Positions 41,701 to 53,700 of a stretch of 64,000 nucleotides of DNA are shown in pieces. Position numbers and translations under genes: made by a program. The stretch covers positions 4,025,501 to 4,089,500 of the forward strand of contig NC_133060.1 in assembly GCF_048771995.1 (NCBI RefSeq), given 5' to 3'. This stretch comes from Taeniopygia guttata. Its lineage: Eukaryota > Chordata > Aves > Passeriformes > Estrildidae. A model generated the notes under the pieces. It was not told the origin of the DNA. It saw only the letters and a program-made list of their open reading frames with translations, and made no database searches. Each line of letters opens with the position of its first letter. The stretch's first letter is position 1.

Positions 41701-43176
41701 CTCCGGAAATACGCTGGATACGGGCAGAAGGAGCTGGAGCGCAAAGGTGGGAGCAGAATTCCTGCGGGGATTTGGGAATGGAGAACTTGGGAACATGGTA
41801 ATTCCTGTGGGAATTCCAAGGGTAGATCTCACCCGCATCCCATTCCAGTGGGAATTCCATGGTCAGATCTCACCTGCATCCCATCCCAGTGGGAATTCCA
41901 TGGGTACAGCTCTGCCCAGTCCCATTCTAATGGGAGTTCCAGGGGCAGAGCTCACCCCAATGACATTCCCATGGAATTCCGTGCATGAATTCCACCATTA
42001 TCCCATTCCAGAGCCCCCTGATGTCCACGTGTCCGGAAAAGAGGAATACGGGACGCTGATCCTGTCCTGCCACGCGTATGGATTCTACCCCAACACCATC
42101 ACAGTCAGCTGGATGAAGGAGAATGCAACCTTGGATCAGGAGATGGAGTGGGGCGGGATCGTTCCCAACAGCGATGGCACCTTCCACACCTGGGCCAGGA
42201 TCGAGGCGCTGCCGGAGGAGTGGGAGCAGTACCGGTGCAAGGTGGACCATCCCGGAATGCTGGAGCCCGGGCTCTTCGCTTGGGGTGAGGCTGGGAATGT
42301 GGGAATTGGGAATTTGGAATTTCCAAATGGGGACTCCCCTCCTCACTATCCCACGTGTCCCAGAGCCGACGTCTGGCAGGAATCTCACCATGGCGGTTGC
42401 TGTGTCTGTCATCGCTGCCATCCTCATCCTCACTGTCCTCATCGGATTCGGTGTCTGGAAGCTCCAATCCGGTAACACACAGGATGGGGGGTGGGAAGGG
42501 GCACGGATCCAGCCGCACCGTTCTGGGAATCCTGTGTCACCGATGCTGATCCCACTTTGTTTCCACAGGGAGGAGGGACAGGAGTGGATACAACGTGGCA
42601 GCCGGTGAGTTCCAGTGGCGGATCCAGCTCTGGATCCCCTCTGTGCGGATCCCAGGATGGATCCTGGGGTTAATCCTGATGCGTGATCCATGCTGGAATC
42701 TCATGGATCTTCTCTTTCTGCAGGGAAGGACGTGGGAATGAATGGCTCAACCGCAGGTACGGAGGAGGATCAGGGTGGGATTCCAGGGGGATCAGGGCAG
42801 GATGGACAGACTGGGATTAGGGAAGAATTCTGGATCAGATCAGGGGTCCAGAGTGGGATCAGGGGGAATTGTAGAGTGGGACTGGGGCTGGGTTCTGGAG
42901 TGGGATCATTTGTGATGGATGGAGCAGGATTGGGGCAGGAATGATGGAGTGGGATCAGGGAGGGATTCCAGTGCAGGATTGGGTGAGGTGGATGGAGCAG
43001 GATCGGGGCAGGATGGATGGGATGGGATGCATGGAGCAGGACTGGGGTGGGATCAGGTGGGATTCTGGAGCAGCTCCCACTCCCCATGGGCTCCAGCCAC
43101 GTCCGTCCTGTGGAATGTGGACAGGGACAGGGTAACACTGTGACCCTCTCTCATCCCGACAGGAATCACCGCCTGA
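38783..43176 (+). CDS. MHC class I heavy chain, gene B (complete, 356 residues)
   Basis: Exons: 38783-38855 (signal peptide), 40233-40493 (alpha1), 41474-41746 (alpha2), 42012-42284 (alpha3), 42364-42471 (transmembrane), 42569-42604, 42724-42756 and 43163-43176 (tail, TGA). All introns are GT-AG and phase 1, and 1071 coding bases stay open. Conserved features match gene A: N-terminal Tyr (HYL), NQS sequon, alpha2 Cys pair, TRRRW, alpha3 Ig Cys pair, single membrane helix and SGYNVA tail. Relative to gene A it has 7 replacements in alpha1 and 10 in alpha2, with no synonymous change in either exon, but one replacement and four synonymous changes in alpha3. It has an MHC-type promoter. It is probably a functional classical gene; expression is not shown by sequence. 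Confidence 0.96.
40494..41465 (+). repeat. 20-bp minisatellite in intron 2 of class I gene B, with higher-order duplication
   Basis: Same 20-bp unit as in gene A. A block of about 267 bp starting near 40527 is repeated almost exactly from about 40795, including the rare variants GGCCTGGAATGTGAATCC and GCGCTAGAGTTGGGATC. This explains most of the extra length over gene A. Confidence 0.93.
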
Positions 43177-43381
43177 GCGATCCATGGAGCTGCATCCGGC
43201 CTCTTCCCTCTTCCCAGGAAAGCTGAGAGTTGCCAGCAGAGCTCATCCCGCTGCTCCCACCCACCCCACAGCTCTTGCTAACTGATCCATGTCCTGTTTT
43301 CCATTTCCCGATGTTTTCATGGCAAGAACCACAAATACTCCCAGTGCTTCGCTTCTGGTGTGAAATTATCCTGCTTTGGGC

Positions 43382-43445
43382 AATAAATTGAGCTTGGGGC
43401 AATAAATTGATCTTGGGGCAATAAATTGAGATTTGGGGCAATAAA
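43382..43445 (+). promoter_or_regulatory. Array of four AATAAA signals, class I gene B
   Basis: AATAAA starts at 43382, 43401, 43420 and 43440 in the same 19-20-bp tandem unit as in gene A, about 200 bp after the stop codon. Confidence 0.75.
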
Positions 43446-43799
43446 TCCGTGTTCCCTCCTCTGGTGTCCAGCTTTTCCTCTCTGGGAGGCAGGAATAGGA
43501 ATGGGATGGGAACAGGGATGGGGACACCAGGACTGGGATGGGGACACCAGGAGGGGGTTAGGGACACCAGGACCGGGATGGGGACACCAGGAGCAGGATG
43601 GGGACTTGCCGCCATGCCCGGCTCCCTCCCCTGGGATTCATGTCCTGCTCCATGTCCCATGTCCGAGGTGTCCCCAGGAGGGTTTGGCCATGCTGGGTTC
43701 CTGGAGGGACAGTGGGATGGGGGGAGGGGTCAGGCCAGGCCTCATTCTCCCCAGTGGTCCTTGAGTGTCCCAAAATCCAGGCTCAGGATCTCGGAGAGG

Positions 43800-44395
43800 T
43801 TCTGTGGCCATGACCACGGCCAAGACATGAGCACGAGATGGCCGTGAGAGCGACCATGAGCGACACAACCCTGAGATGGCCATGGATGACCATGGCCATG
43901 ACACCACCACAATGCTGACCAAATTGATTTGGACCAAGAGATGACCATGGGTTGGCCATGGCACAACCATGGCCTTGAGGTGACCCTGATGTGATGGTGG
44001 CCATGAGGTGACAACGAAGCAACAATGACATGAGTGTGAGATGACCATTACAGTGAAATGACCCTGAGCATGAGATGATGGGAATCAGGAAATGACCATG
44101 GCCATGAGATGACCATAAGATGATCAGGACAATGAGATGACCACAAGACGAGCATGACACCACCGTGGCCATGAAAAGATGAAGGCCTTGAGATGACCAT
44201 GACTGTTGCCATGAAAGGATCTTGACCAAGAGGTGACCGTGAGATGACCACAACACACGGTGGCTATGTGGTGACCAAGACCCTGAGATGACCATGACAC
44301 CACCACGGCTGTGAGATGACCGTAATGCGGTTATGGCCATGGGATGACCATGAGCTGACCATGAGCTGACCACGACCCGGCCACGGTCTGGAGCT
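43800..44395 (+). repeat. GACCATGAGATGACCATGA-type repeats
   Basis: Imperfect short-period repeats of GATGACCATGA/CATGGCC fill the space between the class I 3' flank and the FLOT1 promoter. The left part is shared with copy A (5090-5227); the right part is unique to this copy. Confidence 0.8.
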
Positions 44396-44488
44396 CCCCG
44401 GACCCCGTCACTGCCCTCACCTCAGGTTCATCCCGAACTGAAATTGTTCATTTCCCACGGATAACGCGGAAATCTGAGCAGGGCGCAG

Positions 44489-44531
44489 CCAATGGAGCGC
44501 CGGGAAATCAGTGACGTCACAAGTTGCTTGG
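44489..44531 (-). promoter_or_regulatory. X1-X2-Y module 1 in the FLOT1 upstream region (reversed)
   Basis: On the minus strand: X1 CCAAGCAACTTG (44531-44520), X2 TGACGTCA (44519-44512), Y ATTGG (44493-44489). X2 start to Y start is 26 bp, identical to class I gene B. The X1 fits the CCNAGCAAC core used by RFX better than the one in gene B. It lies 209 bp before the FLOT1 ATG. Confidence 0.7.
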
Positions 44532-44568
44532 CAGAACAGACCTCTCCTTCCCGCCGTTGGCACGACAG

Positions 44569-44611
44569 CCAATGGGAAACCGCGCGTTCGGTGACGTCAC
44601 CGCGCTAACGC
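44569..44611 (-). promoter_or_regulatory. X2-Y module 2 in the FLOT1 upstream region (reversed)
   Basis: TGACGTCA (44592-44599) and CCAAT (44569-44573) with the same 26-bp X2-Y spacing as module 1. The adjacent X1 position (44600-44611) is a poor match. These CRE and CCAAT elements would also fit an ordinary housekeeping promoter. Confidence 0.6.
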
Positions 44612-44739
44612 GGAAGTAGCGAGCGCGGGGGCTGCCGGGATCGGGGCGGCGGTCGCCGATCGTGATCGATCGCGATCGGTCCCATCGATCCCCATCGATC
44701 CCGATCGCTCCCATCGATACCCGGTTCTCCCCCGCCGCG

Positions 44740-47700
44740 ATGTTCTTCACCTGCGGCCCCAACGAGGCCATGGTGGTGTCGGGTGAGTTCGGGGGGCCCG
44801 GCGGCTCCTGGGGACCCCCAAAACTCCCGGGAACGCCCAAAATCCCCCAAAACTCCCGGGAACCCCCCGAATTCCCCCCAAACACTCCAGGGAACCCGCA
44901 GCATCCTCCCCCTCAAAATCTCCTGGGAATCCCCAAATCCCCCAAAATTTCCCAGGAACCCCCAGAATCCCCCAAAACTCCCGGAAAGCCCAAAAATCCC
45001 CTCGAAGCCCTCCAGGGAACCCCTGGAACCCCCTCCCCCAAAACTCCTGGGAACTCCCCCGGGACCCCCAAACCCACGCGGGGACTCCTTGGACCCCTCC
45101 CAACCCCCCCAAACCCCTCCAGGGACCCCCCAAACCCCTTCCTGAGGGTCCCCCCCAGTCCATTCCCCCACCCCGGGCTTCCTCGGGATTCCCCCCCCCA
45201 AATTTTCCCCCCAAATTCCCCTCTTAAAAATTCCTGGAGGTCTCCCCCAAACCCCTCCCCGTGATTCTTGGGGGTGTCCCCGTGTCCTCCCCGGGGTTTT
45301 GGGGTCCCCCCAGCTCTCGGTGCCCCCCAGGTTTCTGCCGCAGCCCCCCGGTGATGGTGGCCGGGGGCCGGGTGTTGGTGATCCCCTGCCTGCAGCAGAT
45401 CCAGCGGTGAGGAGGGGCTGGGGGGGGTTTCTAGGGTTCAGGGGGAATCCCCCGAGATTTGGGGTGACCCTCCCGGCCCCCCCAGGATCTCCCTGAACAC
45501 GCTGACGCTGCCCGTGCGCAGTGAGAAGGTTTACACCCGCCATGGGGTGCCAATCTCTGTCACCGGCATCGCCCAGGTAACCCCGGAACGCCCCAAAACC
45601 ACCTCAAAGTACCCCCAAAAATACCCCAAAAACACACCCAAAACCATCCCAGAAATCGTCGCAAAAATCTTCTCCTGGATCTCCAAAATCCCCCATCAGA
45701 ACCACCAAAAATCGCCTAAAAATCCTCCAAAAATCCCCTCCTGGACTGCCAAAAATACCCTAAAAGTCCCCACCTTGGCTCCTAAAGTCCCCCCTCGGAA
45801 TCCCCAAAAATCCCTTCCTGGACACCCAAAACCCCCTAAAAAATGGCCCAACAAAACTCCAAAATTCCCTTTCTGGACCCACAAAAATCCCCCAAAAATA
45901 CACTCAGGACGCCCCAAAATCCCCACCGGGATCTCCAGAATGTCCCTCAGAACCCCCAGTCCTCCCCGGTCCCCAACAGCCCACTGGGACCCCGAACACC
46001 TCATTCAGAGCCCCTAAAATCCACTCAGAACCCCAAAGTCACTTTGGGAACCCCAAGAATTCCTCTCAGGACCCCCAAAATTCCCTCAGAACTCCCATAA
46101 TCCCCTCCCGAACCCCAAATATCTCACACGGGTACCCGGGAAACCCTCTCAGGACCCCAAATCCCACACTCTGAACCCCCGAAATCTCCTTGGAACCTTC
46201 CAGAAATGCTCCAGGACCCCCAAATTCCCACCTGGCACCCCCAAATCCCCCCCGGGACCCCCCAGATCTCCCCTGCCCCAACCAGCCTGGGCGGCGTTGC
46301 CCTTTTAATGGAGGTTGTGGTGGGGCCCACCTAAGGGTGTTCTTAAAGCGGCAATGGTGGCGGGAGGCCAAAACAAAGGGGGGGAGGGGAGGAGCCCTTT
46401 AAAGGGGGTTTGGAGTGGTGGGGCCCACCGAAAACATTTAAAGGGGTAAAAACACTCCTAAAAAGGGCATTTCGGGCTGGGGAATCCCTTGAAAGGAGCT
46501 CGAAGTTTTGGAGAGCCCCAAACCCCGGGATGGGAGGGGGAATCCTCCTTAAAAAGGTGATTGGAGTGGTGGTGGCCCAAAAAATATTTGAGAAGGGAAA
46601 AATCCTTAAAATAACATTAAAAACCTTACAAACCCTTTAAACACCCTTTAAAACACTTTAAAAAACCTTAAAAAACCAAAAGGGTTTGTGATGTGGCAGC
46701 CTCCTTAAATCCTTCTTAAAGGAGTCAAGGTCCAATTCTTAATCAGGCTTGTGGTTTTGGGGACCCCAAAATCCCATGGGGGGGTCTTGACCTCCCTTAA
46801 AAGGGGATTTTCTTGGTGGAGACTCCTTTAAGAGGGGTAAGACACCCCCAAAAATGGGCTGGGAGTGGTGGGGACCCCCAAGCCCCCTCCAAGAGAACGA
46901 GACTCCTTAAAATGGCCCTGCCCTGGTGGTCCCCACCCTGTCAAGCAACCAGCCTCTTTAAAAGGGCAATGCCACACCTACACCCTAAAGGGACATGCCT
47001 ATTTTGGGGGTACCAGGGGTGGCTTGGGGGTCCCCAGGTGATCCCAGACCCCCCTCAGGTGAAGATCCAGGGGCAGAACAAGGAGATGCTGGCAGCTGCT
47101 TGTCAGATGTTCCTGGGAAAGTCGGAGAGCGAGATCGGCCAGATCGCCCTGGAGACACTGGAGGGCCACCAGCGTGCCATCATGGCCCACATGACCGTGG
47201 AGGTGGGGCTGGGGGGAGCCACGCCCATTTTGGAGAAGCCACACCCCTCCCAGGACAGCCACACCTACTTGGAGCCAACCAAACGCTCCCCATTTGGGAT
47301 GAGATGTGTCCCTTTTAAGAAGCCCCAGATCTCAGAAGCCACACCCCTGAGGTGGCCATGCCCACCTGGATGGACACACCCCCTCAGGGACAAAGTCACC
47401 AGCTCCCTTTGGGGTCAGATGTGGCCTTTTAAGAGACCTCTCCCCCATTTGGCCCATAAGCTCCGCCCCTTGAAAGGCCCCACCCCTGGAGGAGGCCACA
47501 CCCACTGGTGAATGCACACCCCAAAGGTGCCACTCTTGTTAAAGCCCCACCCACCTGCCCAAGAGGCTCCTTCCCTGGCCTACCCCCTTTAGAGCCACAC
47601 CCACACCTGCCCCATCCCTGCCCTAAGCCCCTCCTCCCTTCTGGGCCCTGTCCCAGTATAAACCCACCCCATCTCGAAGCTACACCCACCAGACTCCACC

Positions 47701-50700
47701 CCATGATTCCAGCCACGCCCCTGCCTTAATCCTGACCCCCGCCCCCAGTTTGGGCCATGCCCACCTGGCTCCACCCAGTACAAACCACACCCATGGCTCC
47801 ACCCCTTACTCAAGCCACACCCACCTAGCACCACCTCCTTGCTCCAGCTATGCCCGTTTTGGGTCAAGCCACACCCACTAAACTAAACCATTCCCCTCAC
47901 TCCACCCTGGGGTCCAGCCACGCCCCTTGGCTCATTCCAGGCCCCAAAGCCTCAGGCCACACCCCCAATCCCAAGCCATGCCCACCTGGCTCCACCCCTT
48001 AGTTCAAGCCCTGCCCATTTGTAGCTAGCCACGCCCACTGGGTCAAACCACGCCCACCTAGCCCCGCACCTTTGTACAAGCCACACCCCCAAGCAAAGCC
48101 ACAGTCACCTGGCTCCACCCATTTCCCAAAGCCACGCCCACAGGACCAAGCCACACCCCCGAGATAAAAGCCACACCTCCAGGACAAAGCCCCGCCCACC
48201 TGGCACCTCTGCATAAACCCACCATCCCTTTCTCTGCTAAGCCCACTTTATTTTGTCACTGCCCCTTGGAGCCCCACCCCACTAAGCCCCACCCAGTTTG
48301 AGCCCCAAGCTGCTTAGCCCGGCCCCACTGAGCCCCACCCTGCTAAACCCCACCCCTCCGGGCTGCTCCCTGCTAATCCTCGCCCAACTTGAGCCCCACC
48401 TTACTGAGCCGCTCTCCCTCGAGCCCTGCCTAACTTGAGTCCCGCCCCCTTGGGCTCCCTCCTACTAAACCCCACCCCTCTGAGCCCTACACCACTGAGC
48501 CCCACCCACCTGTGCCCCACCTCTAAGCCCTGCCCCACTGAGCCCTGCCCAGCTTAAACCCCACTCTCAGGCCCTGCCCAGCCAGGCCCTGCCCCCATCT
48601 GAGCCCCACCCCACTAAGCCCCGCCCCGGCCCCACCCAGGAGATCTACAAGGACCGGCAGAAGTTCTCGGATCAGGTATTCCGCGTGGCCTCCTCCGACC
48701 TGGTGAACATGGGCATCTCCGTGGTCAGCTACACCCTCAAGGACGTGCACGATGAGCAGGTGACACCTGGCACACCTGGGGACAGCTGGGGACACCTGGG
48801 CACAGCCAGGATATCCCTTGTATGCAGCTGGGGACAACTGGGGAGAGCTGGGACATACCTGGGGGGCAGCTGGAGATACCTGTGCACAGCTGGGCACAGC
48901 TGGGGCACAACTGAGACACACTCAGGACACACCTGGGACACACTTGGAGACACCCAGGGACAAGATGGCAACATTTGGGACACACCTGGGCACAACTGGG
49001 GGCACCTAAGACACTCCTGCGATTTGTCTGGGGGGGATGGGGTGACACAGGTGTGACACAGGTGTGACAAGGAGGTGACACAGGTGTCCCTGTCAGGATT
49101 ACCTGCGCTCCCTCGGGAAGGGCCGCACGGCGCAGGTGCAGCGCGACGCCCGCGTGGGAGAGGCCGAGGCCAAACGCGATGCCGGGATCCGCGTGAGTGA
49201 CGCTGGGGACACCTGGAGACATTGGCAACACACCTGGGGACACACCTGGGAACACTGGGGACATTGGGAACACCTGGGGACACCTGGGGGAAGCTGGGTC
49301 ACACCCCCAATATTCCCAGTATTCCCAGTACTTTCCAGTGCTCTTCCTGTGGTCCCCAGTTCATCCCAGTGCTCCCAGTACCCCCAATAGCCCCAGTTCC
49401 CCATTCCCCAGTGCCCTCATGGTCCCTCCCAGTGCCACCAGTACCCCATTCTCCAAAGTGCCCCAGTACCCCCCGTGCTCCCAGTGCTCCCAGTACTCTC
49501 CCAGTTCCCCACTAATCCCACTCCAGCACCTCCCAGTCCTTGTCCAGTCCCTCCCAATGCTCTCAGTACCCCAGTACCCCCATCCCCCAAACTGCCCCAA
49601 CACCCCCAGTGCTCCCAGTACCCCATTCCCCATTCCCTCCCAGTTGGTCCCAGCGCTGCTGTCCCTGCAGGAGGCGCGGGCACGGCAGGAGCAGGTGTCG
49701 GCGCAGCTGCTGAGTGAGGAGGCCACGGCGCGAGCCCAGCGCGACTTCCAGGTGGCTCAGGCTGAGTGCGACGGAGCCGTCAGCGCCCGCAGGGCCACGG
49801 CTGAGCTGGCGTTCCAGCTGCAGGTGAGGTCACACCTGGACAGGCAACAAACACATCTGGGACAGGAAACGCACATACCTGGGACTGATAACACACCCGG
49901 GACAGGTAACAAACGCACCTAAGGAGGCTGGAATGGGACCTGGGAACTCACCTGGAGCACCTGGGACCCCTCCAGAACACTGGGAACTTCCAAATCCTGG
50001 GGTTTCCTCCCAAATTCGGGTCTCTTGGGTCACCTGGGATCCTTCCAAGTCACCTGAGCTCTCCCTAGAAACACCTGAGCATCTGCATGTTGTCACCTGT
50101 CCCTGTGTCCCTCCCCTGAAGGGTTTTTGACCTGTCCCCGGTGTGCCCTGTCCCTGTGTCCCTCCGTGGACGGATTGGTGACCTGTCCCCTTCTCCCCTG
50201 TCCCTGTGTCCCCCGCAGGCAGCCCGTTCCCAGCAGGCCATCGCGGCCCAGCGCGGGGAGGTGGCGCTGGTGGAGCGGGCGCAGCGGGTGCAGCTGCAGG
50301 AGCAGGAGGTCGGGCGGCGCCGCCAGGAGCTCGAGGCCACCGTGCGCAAACCGGCCGAGGCCGAGCGCTACCGGCTGGAGCGGCTGGCCGAGGCACAGCG
50401 GTGAGACACCACTGCCCTTTTAAGGGCAGCCATGCCCCTCCATGGTGGTGTTTGGGGGGGGGTCCCATGCCTTGCCCTTTTAAGAGAAGTGTTGCCCTTT
50501 TAAGAAATAACACCCTCACTGTGGTGGGTCCCACCAGTTTGAGTGGAGTCATTGCTCCTTTAAGAGAAGCCCTGCCCATTAAAGGGAGTCACACACCTGG
50601 TGGACCCACCCAGTAAAGTTGAAGCCATTTAAGAGAAGCCTTACTTGTTACAGTGAGTCCTATTCCTGGTGGGTCCCTCTTTAAAGGTGAAGCCATTGCC

Positions 50701-53700
50701 CCTTTAAGAAGGAGCCACACCCACTTCCAGTCAGCAGTGGTGGTGTTTTGGTTGGTTCCACCAGTCTGGGGCGAGCTGTTGCCCTTTTGAGAGGTGATAT
50801 TGCTTTAAGGGGAAGCCACACCCTCACTGTGGTGGGTCACACCACCTTTGGTAAAGCTGTGGCCCTTTTAAGGGAAGCCACACCTCCTCCCCGTCAGCCA
50901 CCACCATACCTTGGTGGGCCCCACCAGCCCGTTTTTTTGCCATGACCCCTTTAAGAGACACATTGTCCCACCTGCATGCTTCCATTGCCCTTTTAAGACC
51001 CACAATTGCTCCTTTAACATAAGCCACGCCCCTTTCAAGTAAGCCACACCCTACTCTGGTGCACCCAGTCATATTTCACCGTTGCCCCTTTAAGAGTGGC
51101 ATTGCCCCTTTAAGAGCAGCCCCACCCCCTGACTGGCGCCCTCTACAGGACGCAGGTGCTGCTGCAGGCAGAGGCGGAGGCCGAGAGCCTCAAGGTGAGT
51201 CTGGGGGGCCCGGAGGGGTTTGGGGATCCCAGGTGAGGTCTGGGGGTCCTCAGGGGATTTTGGGGGTTCCAGTTGCATTTTGTGGTCCCAAATCTGGGAA
51301 TTTTTTTGTTCTCTGGGGGATTTTTGGCTCTTCCAGAATTTCAGGGGGTCTGGATCCCATTTTGGGGTTCCCAATCCCATTTTTGGGGTTCTCGATCCCT
51401 TCTTCAGGGATCCTGCCACCCCTTTCCAGGGCCCCTATCCTGTTTTGGGGTCCCCCAATCCCATTTCAAGTCCCTGATGCCATTTTGAATTCCTGACGCT
51501 GTTTGCAATGTCCCTGATCCCGTGTTGGTGTCCCCGATCCCATTTCCAGTGTCCCCAATCCTGTTCCTGGGTTCTCGATCCCGTTTTGGGTCCCTGATCC
51601 TGTGTTGGTGTCCCTGATTCTGTTCCTGGGTCCTTGATCCCATTCCCGATGTCCCCCGTCCTGTTTAGGGTCCCCAATGCTGTGTTGGTGTCCCCAGTCC
51701 CATTTTGGGTTCTTGATCCCATTTCGTGTTCCCAATCCCGTGCTGGGTCCCTGATCCTGATTTGGGTCCCGATCCTGTTTTGGGGTTCCTGATCCCGTTT
51801 TTGGGGGTTCTGTCCCCAGTTTGGGTCCCTGATCCCATGTTGATGTCCCCAATCCCCGTTTCATGTCCCCAGTCCCATTTCCGATGTCCCTGATCCCATG
51901 TTGGTGTCCCTGCAGGTGACGGGTGCTGCCCATGCCGTGGCCTCCCGTGCCTGCACATGGGTTCCCAATCCCGTATCGGATTCCTGATCCCATTTTTGGG
52001 GGTTCTGTCCCCATTTCGTGTCCCCAGTCCTCTCTCAGTGTCCCCACTCTTTTCGTCCATGTCCCCAATCCCATTTCTGATGTCCCAATCCCGTTTCATG
52101 TCCCCAATCCCATTTCCGATGTCCCCATCCTGTTTTGTGTCTCTGCTGGTGACGGGCATTGCCCGTGCCATGGCCATGGCCTCTGGTGCCCATTCCTGGG
52201 TTCCAAATCCTGCTTTGTGTCCCTGATCACCATCAATGTCCCCAGTCCCATTTCCGATGTCCCCAGTCCCATTTCCGACGTCCCCACCCCGTGTTGCGTT
52301 CCCGCAGGTGACGGGCGCTGCCCGTGCCGCGGCCGTGGCCTCTCGTGCCCGCGCCGAGGCCGCAGCAGCTGCAGCCAAGGCCGAGGCCTTCGGGCAGTTC
52401 CAGGACGCGGCCGTGGTGGATCTGGTGCTGCAGAGACTGCCCCAGGTGGGGACAGCGGGGACATCTGGGGACTCTTTGGGGACACTTGGGAGTGTTTTGG
52501 GGACACTTGGGGACATTTTGGGAACACTCTGGGGACACCTGGGGACACTTCAGAGATGTTTTGGGGACATCTGGGGACATTTTCAGGATGGTTTGGGGAC
52601 ACCTGTGGACACTTTGAAAATGTTTTTGGGACACCAGGGAATGTTTTGGGGATACTTGGGGACACTTTGGGGATGTTTTGGGGACACTTGGGTACACTTT
52701 AATAAGGATGTTTTGGAGACACCTGGGGACATTTGGGGATACTTCTGGAATGTTTTGCGGACACCTGGGGACACTTTGGGGACATTTTGGGGACACTTGG
52801 AGACACTGGGGACACTTTGTGGATATTCTGGGGACATTTGGAGATACTTTGGAGATGTTTTGGGGACACTTGGGGACATTTTGGGGATCCTGGTTGGGGG
52901 CTGATGTGGGGATCCTTGACTTGGGGCTGATTTTGGGGCTGATTTGGAGATCCCTGATTTTGGGGATCCCTGATTTTGGATCCCGGTTGGGGGCTGATGT
53001 GGGGGTGGTTTGGGGCTGATTTGGGGATCCCCAGTTTGGGATCCCTGATTTGGGGCTGATTTTGAGGATCCCCGGTTGGGGGCTGATTTGGGATCCCAGT
53101 TTGGGGCTGATTTGGGATCCCAGTTTGGGGCTGATTTGGGATCCCAATTTGGGGCTGATTTGGGATCCCAGTTTGGGGCTGATTTGGGATCCCAGTTTGG
53201 GGCTGATTTGGGATCCCGGCTGGGGACAGGTGGCCGAGGCGGTGGCGCAGCCGCTGCTGGGGACGCGCCGGGTGACGCTCGTGGGCAGCTCCGGGGCCGT
53301 CGGGGTGGCCAAAATCCCCTCGGAAATCCTGGACTTGGTCACGCGGCTGCCGGGGGCCGTGGGGGCGCTGGCCAGGGGCTCCCAGGTGAGCTGGGGGGAG
53401 TTTGGGGGATTTGAGGGGGGTCCCAGGGGGATTTGGGGGATCCCAGGGTGATTTTGGGGTGAATGTGGAGGATTTTAGGCTGCCCAGGTGAGCTTTGGGG
53501 GGATTTGGGGGTTTTGGGGTCCCAGGGGGAGTCTGGGGCTCCCAGGTGAGCGCGGGGGATTCAGGGGGTTTGGGGGTGAATTTGGGGTTCCCAAGTGGAG
53601 TTTGGAGCACCCCAGGTGAATTTTGGATGATTTTTGGGTGAATTTGGGTGATTTTGGGTGGTTCTTGATGGGGTTTGGGGAATCCCAGGTGAGTCTGGAG

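Larger units (their letters stand above)
39008..43949. repeat. Segmental duplication, copy B
   Basis: Partner of 1-5227 in direct orientation about 39 kb away. It lacks the solo LTR, carries a longer intron 2 minisatellite and a shorter intron 3 repeat. It extends past the class I 3' UTR into a GACCATG-rich flank, and then continues into host sequence leading to FLOT1 where copy A switches to ERV-B. Confidence 0.95.

Noticed and set aside
53070-53220. Regular direct repeats resembling a CRISPR array
   Set aside because: There are no unique spacers, the unit is contiguous, and this is a vertebrate intron.
44760-53610. Many repeat-derived frames in FLOT1 introns, both strands
   Set aside because: They follow the intron repeat units (for example serial SQPKLG- or GDTWGH-type peptides) and do not cross the real splice junctions.
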